Assembly: GCF_004345265.1 (NCBI RefSeq)
Contig: NZ_SLUM01000009.1
Coordinates: forward strand, 62,001-126,000
DNA: 64,000 bases
Reading direction: 5' to 3'
DNA from: Allofournierella massiliensis
GTDB taxonomy: Bacteria; Bacillota; Clostridia; Oscillospirales; Ruminococcaceae
In this document: positions 24,853 through 33,669 of the stretch, one piece after another
Layout of the letters: each line of letters opens with the position of its first letter
Numbering within the stretch: position 1 is the first letter of the stretch
The notes under the pieces: generated by a model
Told to the model about the DNA's origin: nothing
Seen by the model: only the letters and a program-made list of their open reading frames with translations
Databases searched by the model: none
Position numbers and translations under genes: made by a program

Positions 24853-24927
24853 GGGCAGCACCCCCTTTTGCTTTTTGGATCGCGCCGCCCTGAAACACAG
24901 AGCGTCAAAAGCGCGGCGCTGCACGCA

Positions 24928-25923
24928 TTACAGCTCGATCTTTTCGTCCTCTTCAAAATCGCGCCCAGCGGTCTTGCCCAGCACCTCGTACCAGCGCATG
25001 GGGCTGATGCCGTCGCCGGGGCGTTTGGTGGTCAGGTTTTCGGCGGTGAAGGTCTCCCCCGCCTTGATGGCCCGGGCCGCCACGATGCTCTTGCGGGCGA
25101 TGGGCTTGTTCTTGGCCTCGCTGGCACTCACTGCCTTGCGGCCGGTGCCCAGGGCGGCCTCGGTGTGGCGCACCGCCTGCACCATGGCCTTCAGCTCGGC
25201 GGGCTCCAGACTTGCCTTGTGATCCGGGCCCTCCATGGTTTTGTCCAGCGTGAAGTGCTTTTCAATGACCGTAGCTCCCAGTGCCACCGCCGCCACGTCA
25301 CACTCCCAGCCGGAGGTGTGGTCGGAAAGGCCGTAGGGCAGGCCGAACTGTTCGCCCAGCTCCAGCATGGCCAGCAGGTTCGCATCCTCATAAGGGGTGG
25401 GGTACTCGGTGTTGCAGTGCAGCACGGTCACCCCGGGGCAGCCGTTGTCCTCCAGAATGCTCAGGGCATCCTCGATTTCGGGCAGGGTGCTCATGCCGGT
25501 GGAAAGAATCACCGGCTTTTTGGTGCGGCCCACCGCCTCCAGATAGGGCAGGTTGGTGATCTCGCCGCTGGGCACCTTGCACATGGGCAGATCCAACCCG
25601 GCCAGAAACTCCACGCTGGGCAGATCGAAGGGGGCGGACAGATACTGGATGCCGATGGAATCGCAGTATTCCTTCAGCTCCTTATGGGCTTCAAAGCCGA
25701 AGTGGATGCGGCGCACCATCTCCAGCTGGCTTTCTTCGGCCCCGGTCTCCCGCTTCTGGTACTCCGCCTTCTGGGCAAATTTGGAGATCACCAGCTCGGG
25801 CACGGCGGTCTGGTATTTCACCACATCCGCGCCGCACTCCTTGGCCACAAGGGCCATCTTCTTGGCCAGCTCCAGGCTGCCGTTGTGGTTCACACCGGCT
25901 TCCGCAATGATCAAAACGCTCAT
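24928..25923 (-). CDS. legI: Legionaminic (N-acylneuraminic) acid synthase
   Basis: A 331-aa enzyme that condenses phosphoenolpyruvate with the mannosamine-type sugar. The N-terminal TIM barrel begins SVLIIAEAGVNHNGS, and CKVPSGEITNLPYLEAV is in the middle. The C-terminal SAF/antifreeze-like domain (about 270-331) includes KRPGDGISPMRW. Both domains are complete and of normal family length. The start ATG at 25923 has GGAG nine bases upstream; an upstream ATG at 25965 does not. A 96-bp gap with phased T-tracts separates it from the ptmE-like gene. NeuB (sialic acid) is the alternative; operon context favours legionaminate. Confidence 0.92.
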   Translation of the reverse strand: MSVLIIAEAGVNHNGSLELAKKMALVAKECGADVVKYQTAVPELVISKFAQKAEYQKRETGAEESQLEMVRRIHFGFEAHKELKEYCDSIGIQYLSAPFDLPSVEFLAGLDLPMCKVPSGEITNLPYLEAVGRTKKPVILSTGMSTLPEIEDALSILEDNGCPGVTVLHCNTEYPTPYEDANLLAMLELGEQFGLPYGLSDHTSGWECDVAAVALGATVIEKHFTLDKTMEGPDHKASLEPAELKAMVQAVRHTEAALGTGRKAVSASEAKNKPIARKSIVAARAIKAGETFTAENLTTKRPGDGISPMRWYEVLGKTAGRDFEEDEKIEL

Positions 25924-25965
25924 GGAATCGCTCCATTTCTTATACAAAACGTAATTTTTATACAC

Positions 25966-26007
25966 TTTTCAACTGATTTTCACCGGTTTTCGACCGACTT
26001 CCGGCCG
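25966..26007. repeat. Phased TTTTC repeat in the ptmE-legI gap
   Basis: Four degenerate units of 11, 10, 11 and 10 bp (starting 25966, 25977, 25987 and 25998). The first three begin TTTTC and all end in a C/G-rich part. The ~10.5-bp phase would bend DNA. It fills an AT-richer 96-bp gap in an otherwise tightly packed operon. Confidence 0.45.
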
Positions 26008-26019
26008 TTTTGTGGAAAT

Positions 26020-27069
26020 TCAGCTGTTTCCTTCCAGCCGGCGGCGCATGTGATCCAGCTCTTCGATCTGGCCCATGTCCATCCAGCTCTGCTCGCTGAT
26101 GGGGTATACACCCACCTTTTCGCCGGCAGCCCGGTAATGCTCGATGATGTCGGTAAAGCCCTGCTTTTTGCCGTCCTCCAGCTCCTCCACCACACGGGGC
26201 TCCACCACATACACGCCGGTGTTGGTGAGGAAGTTCATCTCCGGCTTTTCCCGCATGGTCTGGATGGTGCCGTCGTTGTTCAGCTCGATCACGCCGTAGG
26301 GCACGGTGAAGTGCTTCACCGCACAGACCATGGTGATGATGTTGCCCTGGCTCTTGTGGTAGTTCAGGATATCGCCGTAATCGGCATCCAGCAGGATGTC
26401 GCAGTTGGACAGGAAAAAGGTGTTGTCCAGCTTGCCCTTCAAAAGGCACAGACCGCCACCGGTGCCCAGAGGCTCGTCCTCATCCGCATAGGAAACACGA
26501 TAGCTCTTCTCCAGATCGTTGAAGTAGCTCTTGATCATGTTCTTTTTGTAGTTGACCACCAGATGGAAATCGGTGCAGCCAAAATCACAGAAGCGGTCGA
26601 TGATCAGCTCCAGGATGGGGCGCTCGCCCACCGGGATCAGGGGCTTGGGCAGGATCTTGGTGTAGGGGTACAGGCGGGTGCCCAGACCGCCGGCCATGAT
26701 AACCACCGGCAGCCCGGCGCAGGTGCGGTTGTCCAGATCCACGCCGCTGGTGAAGATGATGTCCGCAATACGGCCCTGCTTGTCCAGCAGAGGCAGCGCG
26801 TCGATACCCTGCTCCTCAATGTAGGAACGGGCCCGGGCACGCTGCTCCAGCGGCAGGCTCTTGGGGTGGTAGTTTGCGGCTTCGCGCAGCGGGCCTTCCA
26901 GCGCGCCGCCCCGCAGAATGTACTTGCGGATGTCGCCGTCGGTCACCGCTGCCGCCAACTTTCCCTCCGGAGCAATGAACAGGATGCGCTGGCCGGTCTC
27001 GTCCAGCTTTTTCAGGGTATCCAGCACACTGGTGTTTTCGTCGATCAGCAGCTCGTCGATGCGCAGCAT
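26020..27069 (-). CDS. ptmE: CBS-domain sugar-1-phosphate nucleotidyltransferase, PtmE-like
   Basis: A 349-aa fusion. Two CBS motifs fill residues ~1-115 (LFIAPEGKLAAAVTDGDIRKY, DALPLLDKQGRIADI) and a nucleotidyltransferase domain follows: VVIMAGGLGTRL at ~122, KILPKPLIPVGERPI, EDEPLGTGGGL and the metal site SNCDILLD. This CBS-NTP arrangement is that of PtmE, the glucosamine-1-phosphate guanylyltransferase of the Campylobacter legionaminate pathway, where the intermediates are GDP-linked. RBS AGAGGCGAG precedes the ATG. CBS domains imply control by an adenine nucleotide. It lies directly upstream of legI and downstream of legC. Confidence 0.85.
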   Translation of the reverse strand: MLRIDELLIDENTSVLDTLKKLDETGQRILFIAPEGKLAAAVTDGDIRKYILRGGALEGPLREAANYHPKSLPLEQRARARSYIEEQGIDALPLLDKQGRIADIIFTSGVDLDNRTCAGLPVVIMAGGLGTRLYPYTKILPKPLIPVGERPILELIIDRFCDFGCTDFHLVVNYKKNMIKSYFNDLEKSYRVSYADEDEPLGTGGGLCLLKGKLDNTFFLSNCDILLDADYGDILNYHKSQGNIITMVCAVKHFTVPYGVIELNNDGTIQTMREKPEMNFLTNTGVYVVEPRVVEELEDGKKQGFTDIIEHYRAAGEKVGVYPISEQSWMDMGQIEELDHMRRRLEGNS

Positions 27070-27100
27070 GGGCGCTCGCCTCTCTTTCGTCGATGTATTG

Positions 27101-28261
27101 TTACAGCGCCAGCAGCGCGTCGATGACCCGCTGGCAGTCCTCGCGGGTCAGGTTGGTGGAGCAGGGCAGGTTCACGATCTTGGCCCGGTAATCCTGGGCC
27201 TTTTCGTCGCTGAACACCTGATTTTTGCCGTAGTCGGCCTGCTCGTGGATCAGGGCCCACACCGGGCGGGTCTGAATCTTCTGCTCCTTCAGCGCCTGGA
27301 TCACCTGATCCCGCTGATGGCGGGGATCCTCCAGATAAAGGGAGAAGAACCACTTGTTGGGGCGGGTGCAGTCGTCCCGGAAGGGCAGGATGCGGTAGCC
27401 GTTCTTGCCGTCCAGCGCGTCCTTGTACATCTGCCACATCTCGTGCTTATGGGCGATGAAGCCCTCCACCTGCTCGATCTGAGCCAGACCCAGCGCCGCC
27501 TGCAGGTTGGTCAGGCGGTAGTTATAGCCCACCTCGTCGTGCAAGAACTGCAGCTCGTCGGCCTTGGCCTGGGTGGACAGATGCTTTGCATGCTCGGCCC
27601 AGTCCGGATGGTTGGAAACCACCATGCCGCCGCTGCCGGTGGTGATCAGCTTGTTGCCGTTGAAGCTGTAAACGCCCACGTCGCCGATGGTGCCGGCGTA
27701 TTTGCCCGCGAAGGGGCCGCTGGTGTAGTAGGTGCCCAGCGCCTCGGTGGCATCCTCGATCAGGATCAGGTTGTATTCCTTTGCAATGCGGGTGAACTCC
27801 ACCATATCCGCCATATTGCCGAACACGTGCACCACCAGCAGGGCCTTCACATGGCGGCCGGAGGTGTTGTTGATCAGCTTGCCGTCTTCCATGTGGCACT
27901 CCTCTTTGCAGAAGCGCTCGGCGGCGGCGGGATCCATGCACAGGCTGTCGTCACAGCCGATGAACACCGGCTCGGCGTTTGCGTAGCGCACCGGGTTGAC
28001 CGCGGCGATGAAGGTGAGGGTGGGCACGATCACCTCGTCGCCCGCACCCACGCCGGAAATCAGCATGGCCAAATGCAGGCCGGAGGAGCCACAGTTGCAG
28101 GCCACGGCCCGGTCCATGTGCACATAGTCGGCGATGGCCTTTTCAAAGTCGCCCACCTTGCTGCCGCCGGTGGACACCCACTCGCTGACCACCGCGTCAC
28201 TCACATATTCTTTTTCCTTGCCGGAAAAATTGGGAACAGACAAAGGAATAAAGTTTGCCAT
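27101..28261 (-). CDS. legC: LegC-family PLP aminotransferase
   Basis: A 386-aa DegT/DnrJ/EryC1-type aminotransferase. The N-terminus, IPLSVPNFSGKEKEYVSDAV, and GEWVSTGGSKV-like start are typical of the LegC subfamily. EDATEALGTYY supplies the PLP-contacting Asp, and the Schiff-base Lys lies in SFNGNKLITTGSGG. It transfers an amino group to C4 of the 4-keto-6-deoxy sugar made by LegB. Unlike most DegT proteins it has the longer LegC insertions around residues 115-135. The start at 28261 has AAAGAGG upstream. It follows the second copy of the membrane module by 58 bp. Confidence 0.92.
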   Translation of the reverse strand: MANFIPLSVPNFSGKEKEYVSDAVVSEWVSTGGSKVGDFEKAIADYVHMDRAVACNCGSSGLHLAMLISGVGAGDEVIVPTLTFIAAVNPVRYANAEPVFIGCDDSLCMDPAAAERFCKEECHMEDGKLINNTSGRHVKALLVVHVFGNMADMVEFTRIAKEYNLILIEDATEALGTYYTSGPFAGKYAGTIGDVGVYSFNGNKLITTGSGGMVVSNHPDWAEHAKHLSTQAKADELQFLHDEVGYNYRLTNLQAALGLAQIEQVEGFIAHKHEMWQMYKDALDGKNGYRILPFRDDCTRPNKWFFSLYLEDPRHQRDQVIQALKEQKIQTRPVWALIHEQADYGKNQVFSDEKAQDYRAKIVNLPCSTNLTREDCQRVIDALLAL

Positions 28262-28319
28262 TTTCAATAACCTCTTTTCCAAACATTGGGCTGGCGCCGG
28301 GCCGCTTTTGGGGCGGCGC

Positions 28320-28961
28320 TCAGCGCTTCTTGCTTTTGTATGTTTGCCAGGCGCTCTGAGCCAGCGACAGTGCGCAGGCTGCGAGCCCCGGGTAAAGCAC
28401 CAGTTCCATGGCCCCGTACCAGCCGGGGGCAAAGTAGCTGACCACGCTGGCCGACTCGTTCATGGAAAAGCCGGAAAGCGTCATGGTTACGGGCTTTTCC
28501 TCCTCCGGGCTGCAGGGGTCCAGCCGCAGAGCGGCGATGTTGCCCTGGGGCAGGGTGTACACATAACTGCCGTTGTCCTGCTGGGCAGCGAACACCCGCT
28601 TGTTCACGCTGAAGGGCTCCCCTTCGGCGTTTGTGTAGTACAGGCACATCTCCCGAGGGCTGCGGTCAAAGCTGGCGGTCAGGCGCAGAGTTCGCACCGT
28701 CATGCCGTCGGTGTTGCGCCAGATCATCTGGGGGTCGCCGCTGGTGGTGATGTAGCTGCCGTTTTCCAGCAGCTGCATGTCCACCAGTTCAAAATTGTCC
28801 ACCGTGAGCTCGCACTCATAAAGCGTTCCGCCCGCCTTGGCGATCATGTCCGTACCAAGGCTCCACACGCTGCTCCCCAGCCAGACGATCACCGCCACCG
28901 CATAGCACAAAATCGGCAGAAAGGCCGGGCGGCCCAGCCATTGTTTCAGTTTTGCGATCAT
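28320..28961 (-). CDS. Small bitopic membrane protein, module copy 2
   Basis: A 213-aa protein with an N-terminal TM helix (about 13-31), an extracytoplasmic beta-rich domain of ~130 residues and a C-terminal TM helix (about 178-198). It is a paralogue of the 209-aa protein at 30988-31617: both have a D-P-Q-hydrophobic-x-W strand, a following T-L-R-L/V-E-L-R strand, a D-N/D-G-x-Y segment and an I-A-A/S-x-L/I-R-L-D-P turn. It overlaps its large partner gene by 4 bases (ATGA). The beta domain could bind carbohydrate or position a lipid-linked substrate. I do not recognise a named family. Confidence 0.8.
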   Translation of the reverse strand: MIAKLKQWLGRPAFLPILCYAVAVIVWLGSSVWSLGTDMIAKAGGTLYECELTVDNFELVDMQLLENGSYITTSGDPQMIWRNTDGMTVRTLRLTASFDRSPREMCLYYTNAEGEPFSVNKRVFAAQQDNGSYVYTLPQGNIAALRLDPCSPEEEKPVTMTLSGFSMNESASVVSYFAPGWYGAMELVLYPGLAACALSLAQSAWQTYKSKKR

Positions 28962-30991
28962 CGGGGCACCTCCATTGCGACCGGCTCATAGCCGTCGGGC
29001 GTGATGCGGTAGAGCAACGTCTCGCCATTTTCGGCGGCGGCCAAGCCGTCGGTGAACAGGCTGCCGTATCCGGCCACAAAGCCCGCGTCCAGCTTGTCCA
29101 CAAAGATGTAGTCGCAACCGCTCTCGGCCACTGCCTTTGCAAAGTCCTCGGTGCTGTAGGCGTGGAAGTAGATCGCGCCCTCCACACTGGGGTCGGGCAT
29201 GTTCTCGGGCAGGCAGAAGCTGCCGCCGCCCGCACCGTACAGGCCGGATTCCTCGTTTTTCTCCCAACCACTGTAATCCAGAATGTTGGGCTGGAAGTAG
29301 CAGCTGTAGGTGAACCAGAGCAGGCCGTCGTCGCCCTGGCTCACAAAGAAGATGCGGTCGTCCTCGTCAATCTCATCCTTCACCGCGTCCACCTTTTCCA
29401 TGATCAGATACTGATCCGCAAAGGTGGCATCGGAAAAGCCCAGCACGCTCATCTGGGGCAGCACCATCATGTTCACCCGCACCAGCATCAGGCAGGCAAA
29501 GGTCAGCGCACCGGCCTGCCCCAGCAGCCGCCATCGGCCGGTCTGCACCACCCAGGCCAGAACAGCCGCGGCCATCAGGAACCAGGCGATGTAATAGGTG
29601 TACATATAACGGGAATAATCGATCAGATCCGTGGCCTGGGATGGTTTGAAGATGAAGCCGTAGCTCAGCGCCAACACATAGTTATACGCCACAAAGCCGA
29701 GGGAACTCAAGCCCATCCAGCACAAAACACGCAGCCGCTGGCGCATTCCCTTTGCGAACACCAGCGCGATCACAAACAGAACGAGGATCAGCACCGTGAC
29801 CACCACGCCCGGGCCGATCATGGAAAGAGTCCATTTTTCACTGCTGAAAAATGCGTCCCACATGTTGGCCATGGCGGTGTAGAACTGCTCCTGTCGGGCA
29901 GCGTACTCCTCCGGTACCGACAGACCCAGAAGCATCTTCGTTCCCTGCAGCGCTGCGCCAAAGGGGCTCAGCGAGGTGGTGCCGGTACCGCCGCTCTCGG
30001 CGTTTTTCTGCACCAGCACCGCGATATAGTTGCTCCACACCTTATACTGGGCCATGGGCACCGCCAGGCACAGCACCGCAAAACCGAAGCGCCGGGCAAG
30101 GCCCTCTTTCCAGCGGGCCGCGTAGTCAAAGAGGAAGGCATCCGCCGCGATGCAGCCCGCCACAATCAGCGCAATGGGGAAGGTGTTGTCCTTGATGTTA
30201 GCCATCAGAGCCAGCACCGGCAGCACCGCCCAGCGGGGCCCCGTGCCCTTTTCGCTGCGCAGGGCGATCCACATGGCCACCGCGCCGCCCGCCAGCATAC
30301 CGGCGGGCACGTCGCCGTAGGTGCTCATGTAGGTGTCGTCCAGGTAGATAGTGCGGGCATATACCGTGAAGAACCAGGGCGTGCACCAGCCGATCACCGC
30401 CATGGGCAGGGCCAGCCGGTAATTTTTGAACCCGATGGCCCCCACCAGCGCGGCAATGCAGCCAAACAGAAGCAGGTCGTAGGCCAGATATACCTTGAAG
30501 GGGGCAAAGGCCCCGAAGAACTGCACAAAATAGCTCAGCACGATCAGGCCGCAGTTCTGGGTGGCCTGCCAGGGGGCGCCGTATTCGCAGATGGTGTACA
30601 GGTGGTTGGTGGTACTGGTCATCTGTGCCGCCGGGCCCCAGAAGCTGAACTCGTCGAACTTGTGGAACATGGGCTGGCGGATGGAAAAATACACCGCGAA
30701 GCTGATTGCCAATCCCCAGAACACCACCGCGCCGGGGCTGAGCAGCCGCCGGGCCTCGCTGCGTTTTTGCACCAGAGCAAACGCGCCCAGGCCCCAGGCC
30801 GCCAGATAGAACACCCAGCCGCCCGCCACCAGCAGATCCGCCACGCCGACCAACGTAAACCAGATGCCGGTGATGCCCAGCGCGGTCAGCGGAGCCAGCG
30901 CACTGTGCAGCCGTGCCTTCAGCGTAAGGAAGGCGCACAGGCCGAACAGGGCCGTAAAACTTAAAACCAGATCAAAATACTGCAAGCTCAT
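28958..30991 (-). CDS. Large polytopic membrane protein (GT-C-like), module copy 2
   Basis: A 677-aa protein with 12 or more TM helices and a soluble C-terminal region of ~150 residues. The first extracytoplasmic loop has KFDEFSFWGPAAQ, with Asp-Glu at 113-114. An acidic pair in this loop is the catalytic hallmark of GT-C glycosyltransferases using polyprenyl-linked donors. The C-terminal part has FFVSQGDDGLLWFTY, shared with the other copy. It is a paralogue of 31614-33632, and both are coupled by ATGA overlaps to a small bitopic protein. It probably adds a sugar to the glycan on the outer membrane face. Donor unknown. Confidence 0.83.
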   Translation of the reverse strand: MSLQYFDLVLSFTALFGLCAFLTLKARLHSALAPLTALGITGIWFTLVGVADLLVAGGWVFYLAAWGLGAFALVQKRSEARRLLSPGAVVFWGLAISFAVYFSIRQPMFHKFDEFSFWGPAAQMTSTTNHLYTICEYGAPWQATQNCGLIVLSYFVQFFGAFAPFKVYLAYDLLLFGCIAALVGAIGFKNYRLALPMAVIGWCTPWFFTVYARTIYLDDTYMSTYGDVPAGMLAGGAVAMWIALRSEKGTGPRWAVLPVLALMANIKDNTFPIALIVAGCIAADAFLFDYAARWKEGLARRFGFAVLCLAVPMAQYKVWSNYIAVLVQKNAESGGTGTTSLSPFGAALQGTKMLLGLSVPEEYAARQEQFYTAMANMWDAFFSSEKWTLSMIGPGVVVTVLILVLFVIALVFAKGMRQRLRVLCWMGLSSLGFVAYNYVLALSYGFIFKPSQATDLIDYSRYMYTYYIAWFLMAAAVLAWVVQTGRWRLLGQAGALTFACLMLVRVNMMVLPQMSVLGFSDATFADQYLIMEKVDAVKDEIDEDDRIFFVSQGDDGLLWFTYSCYFQPNILDYSGWEKNEESGLYGAGGGSFCLPENMPDPSVEGAIYFHAYSTEDFAKAVAESGCDYIFVDKLDAGFVAGYGSLFTDGLAAAENGETLLYRITPDGYEPVAMEVPR

Positions 30992-31617
30992 TTCTCCTTT
31001 TTGAAAGGTTCAGGCTCTAAAATTGCCCACAGCTCCCACAGCACCGCAACAAGCACCGGCGGCACAAGCAGCCCCAGCACAAGGCCGGTGGCGGTGGGAA
31101 CAAAGGCGGTATACCAGCCCTCGGCCGGGTTCAGGGTGACCCCGTCAAAGCGGGTGGTCACACCGCCCACGCTGTCCGGGTCCAGGCGGATCTCGCTTAC
31201 CACGCACCCGCCCAGATCAAAGCGGTACACCCCGTCGGCGGTCTTTTGGGCATACACCATTTGGGCCGCGGAAAAATCCGCCTGACCCGGCGCTTTCCAG
31301 TAAAGCACCACTGCCTGACCGGGGGTAAGCTGCTCCATGCGCAGTTCCACCGTTTCCAGATAAATCCCTTCCGGGTTCGGGGCAATCCAGTGCAGCTGGG
31401 GGTCGGTATCGGTGGAGACGTACCACACGCCTTCCCCCTGCCCTTCCAGCTCCTGCACGCCCACGCCGGTCAAATCCTGCCAGGCAAGCTCGGTCTGCGC
31501 CTTCATGCCCTTGTGGGCGTACCAGGCGTTTTTGCCCAAACTCACCCCGCTCAGAATCAGCCAGAGGGCCAGCACGGCAAGGTAGGCCGCCGCCAGCCAG
31601 CGAATCGGTCGTTTCAT
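30988..31617 (-). CDS. Small bitopic membrane protein, module copy 1
   Basis: A 209-aa protein: TM helix at ~8-26, a beta-rich outer domain and TM helix at ~170-195. Comparison with 28320-28961 shows the same layout and shared elements (STDTDPQLHWIAP, YLETVELRM, SEIRLDPDS). Its start overlaps the stop of the large protein upstream and its stop overlaps the start of the next large protein, so four genes are read as a chain of 4-base overlaps. Likely an accessory subunit of a GT-C enzyme. No database family is recognised by eye. Confidence 0.8.
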   Translation of the reverse strand: MKRPIRWLAAAYLAVLALWLILSGVSLGKNAWYAHKGMKAQTELAWQDLTGVGVQELEGQGEGVWYVSTDTDPQLHWIAPNPEGIYLETVELRMEQLTPGQAVVLYWKAPGQADFSAAQMVYAQKTADGVYRFDLGGCVVSEIRLDPDSVGGVTTRFDGVTLNPAEGWYTAFVPTATGLVLGLLVPPVLVAVLWELWAILEPEPFKKEK

Positions 31618-33632
31618 GCCGCGCCTCCTTCCTCATACACCCAGCGCACGGTGTCGCCCTCATACTCCACCCGCAGCAGAATCACCGAATCGGTGCGCCG
31701 GTCGGGCAGATCGTCGACACCGAAGGCGGGGCCGATGGTTCCGGCGATGTAATCGTCGCTCTCGTCAATGAGAATGTGGGTGTAGCGTTTGTCCAGCAGG
31801 AACAGGCGCAGATCGTCCGCCGTGCAGACGGTCTGGTAATTGTACACCTCCGGCATGCCCTCCTGCGCACGGGCCGGGTCCACCAGATTCATGTGGGTGG
31901 TGTCCCAGCTCCAGTCGCCCTCGTGGCCGTAGCCGAAGCCGCCGAAGCCCCGGGCCAGAGTGGCGTTCAGATCGTAGCCGAAGTAGTTCCAGCGGGTGGC
32001 GTCGTCGCCCTGACTGATGAGCAGAACGATGTCGTCCCAGCTCAGCAGGTCGTTCACCTGCCCGGCCCGCTCCTTCACGTCATCCCGCACCGAGTAGACC
32101 ACATGGGGGTAGTTCCAGAAGCCCGCGGCGGGCACGCCCCGCCAGCCGATCAGCACACAGAACACCGCCAGCACGCCCACACCGGCCAGCCGGGCCAGCT
32201 TGGCCCACGCGCCGCCAAAGCCCGCCCGGGCCAGAAGGCCCAGCGCCATCAGGAAAAAGCCCAGATAATAAGGCCCGATGTAGCGGATGTAATCCTTCAG
32301 CTGCAAAGCCTCCGGGTCCTTGAAGTTGAACACATACAAAAACAGGTGGAACACCAGAAAGGCCACCAGCGCCAGTGTTCCGAACACTGCCAGCACCACC
32401 GGCCGGCGGCGCTCCTCGCCCTTCTTCTGAGCCAAAAACACCACGGCCAGCACAAGGAAGATGGCCGCCAGCGCCAGCGCACCGCCGCCCAAAAGGCACA
32501 CCGGCACGCTCACCGGGCTTTTCAGCATCAGGGCACTCACCTGGGTGAACTTTTCGGTGGGCTCCTCCAGCCGCAGCAGCTGCCGCACGCCGGAGAGGAT
32601 GGCCGCGCCCTGACTCATGGCCGCGTCGCCGCTGCCCACGGTGGTTTTGTCCGCACCGGTCATGGCCGCCACATAGCGGGTCCAGCCCAGATAAAACCCG
32701 GCCACCGGAATGGCCAACAGCACGCCGCCGCCCACTGCCTTGGCCAGACGGCGGCCAAAGCCCGCCAGCGGCCCGGTGAACAGGGCATCCGCGCAGACAA
32801 GGCCCACCGCGATCAGGGCATAGGCAAGGCCCATGTCCTTGATCAGGGTCAGGAAGCTCACCTGCACCAGCAGCACCGGCAGGCAGCAGACCTTATCCTT
32901 TAACGCAAAATACAGGCAGACCGTGGCCCCGAACACAAAGCCCAGGGGCAGGTCACCCAGCACCGAGAGATACACGGTGGACAGCTCCCCCACCGAGGGG
33001 GCGCTGAAAAAGTAAGGCAGCAAGAAGCCGCAGCCTGCCAGCACCAGCGTACTGCTCCAGCGTTTGCCCGCCAGCGCGGCCATGGCGGCCACCGTCGCAG
33101 CCAGCATGGTGTCGTAGGCAAAATAGGCGCTCCACTCCGAGAACCCGGCGCTGAATAACTGGAACAGATAAACCACCAGCATCATGCCCGGGTTGGAGGC
33201 CTTGGCCAGCAGGTTGCCCTGGGCCGCCGGATGCAGCACATTCTGCAGCTTGGTCAGTTTGGCGGCGGAGCCCCACAGGGTGAACTCGTCGTTTTGGGCA
33301 AATTCCGGCCGTGTGATGGCGAACACCACCAGAAAGAACACACCAGCCGCCAGAAATACGCCGAAGGCCGGTGTGAACAGGGTCTCCAGCGTTTCGGCCA
33401 GCTGGCGGCGGGCCAGCAGAACGGCCACAAGCGCCGCCGCGCCCAGATAAAACAGCCAGCCGCCCACCGGCAAAAGGCCCGCAAAGCCCCAGAGGCAGAG
33501 CCACACCGCCCCGCCGCCGATCACCGGCAGCGGGAACAGGGCAGCATCCGCCCGGCAGAGCCGGGCAAGGCAGGCGCTGTACAGCCCAATGGCCGCCAGC
33601 GCCAGGAATCCGCTGATCGTTACCATCACCAT
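31614..33632 (-). CDS. Large polytopic membrane protein (GT-C-like), module copy 1
   Basis: A 672-aa protein with ~12 TM helices, starting MVMVTISG after AAAAGGGGG. The first outer loop reads FAQNDEFTLWGSAAKL, with Asp-Glu at 115-116 matching the DE of the second copy. The soluble C-terminus has VLLISQGDDATRWNYFGY, again matching. The duplication has diverged widely except at such motifs, which suggests two related but distinct donor or acceptor specificities. As part of the leg operon it is a candidate transferase or polymerase of the surface glycan. Confidence 0.83.
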   Translation of the reverse strand: MVMVTISGFLALAAIGLYSACLARLCRADAALFPLPVIGGGAVWLCLWGFAGLLPVGGWLFYLGAAALVAVLLARRQLAETLETLFTPAFGVFLAAGVFFLVVFAITRPEFAQNDEFTLWGSAAKLTKLQNVLHPAAQGNLLAKASNPGMMLVVYLFQLFSAGFSEWSAYFAYDTMLAATVAAMAALAGKRWSSTLVLAGCGFLLPYFFSAPSVGELSTVYLSVLGDLPLGFVFGATVCLYFALKDKVCCLPVLLVQVSFLTLIKDMGLAYALIAVGLVCADALFTGPLAGFGRRLAKAVGGGVLLAIPVAGFYLGWTRYVAAMTGADKTTVGSGDAAMSQGAAILSGVRQLLRLEEPTEKFTQVSALMLKSPVSVPVCLLGGGALALAAIFLVLAVVFLAQKKGEERRRPVVLAVFGTLALVAFLVFHLFLYVFNFKDPEALQLKDYIRYIGPYYLGFFLMALGLLARAGFGGAWAKLARLAGVGVLAVFCVLIGWRGVPAAGFWNYPHVVYSVRDDVKERAGQVNDLLSWDDIVLLISQGDDATRWNYFGYDLNATLARGFGGFGYGHEGDWSWDTTHMNLVDPARAQEGMPEVYNYQTVCTADDLRLFLLDKRYTHILIDESDDYIAGTIGPAFGVDDLPDRRTDSVILLRVEYEGDTVRWVYEEGGAA

Positions 33633-33669
33633 CGCGCGTTTTCCCCCTTTTCAGTCAAGTCAGAATCCA

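Noticed and set aside
24139-27126. A 995-codon open frame on the plus strand, antisense to legG, legI and ptmE
   Set aside because: It is a mirror of GC-rich codon use in the real minus-strand genes; it has no ribosome site, no recognisable domain and a His/Gln/Gly-rich composition typical of such shadows.
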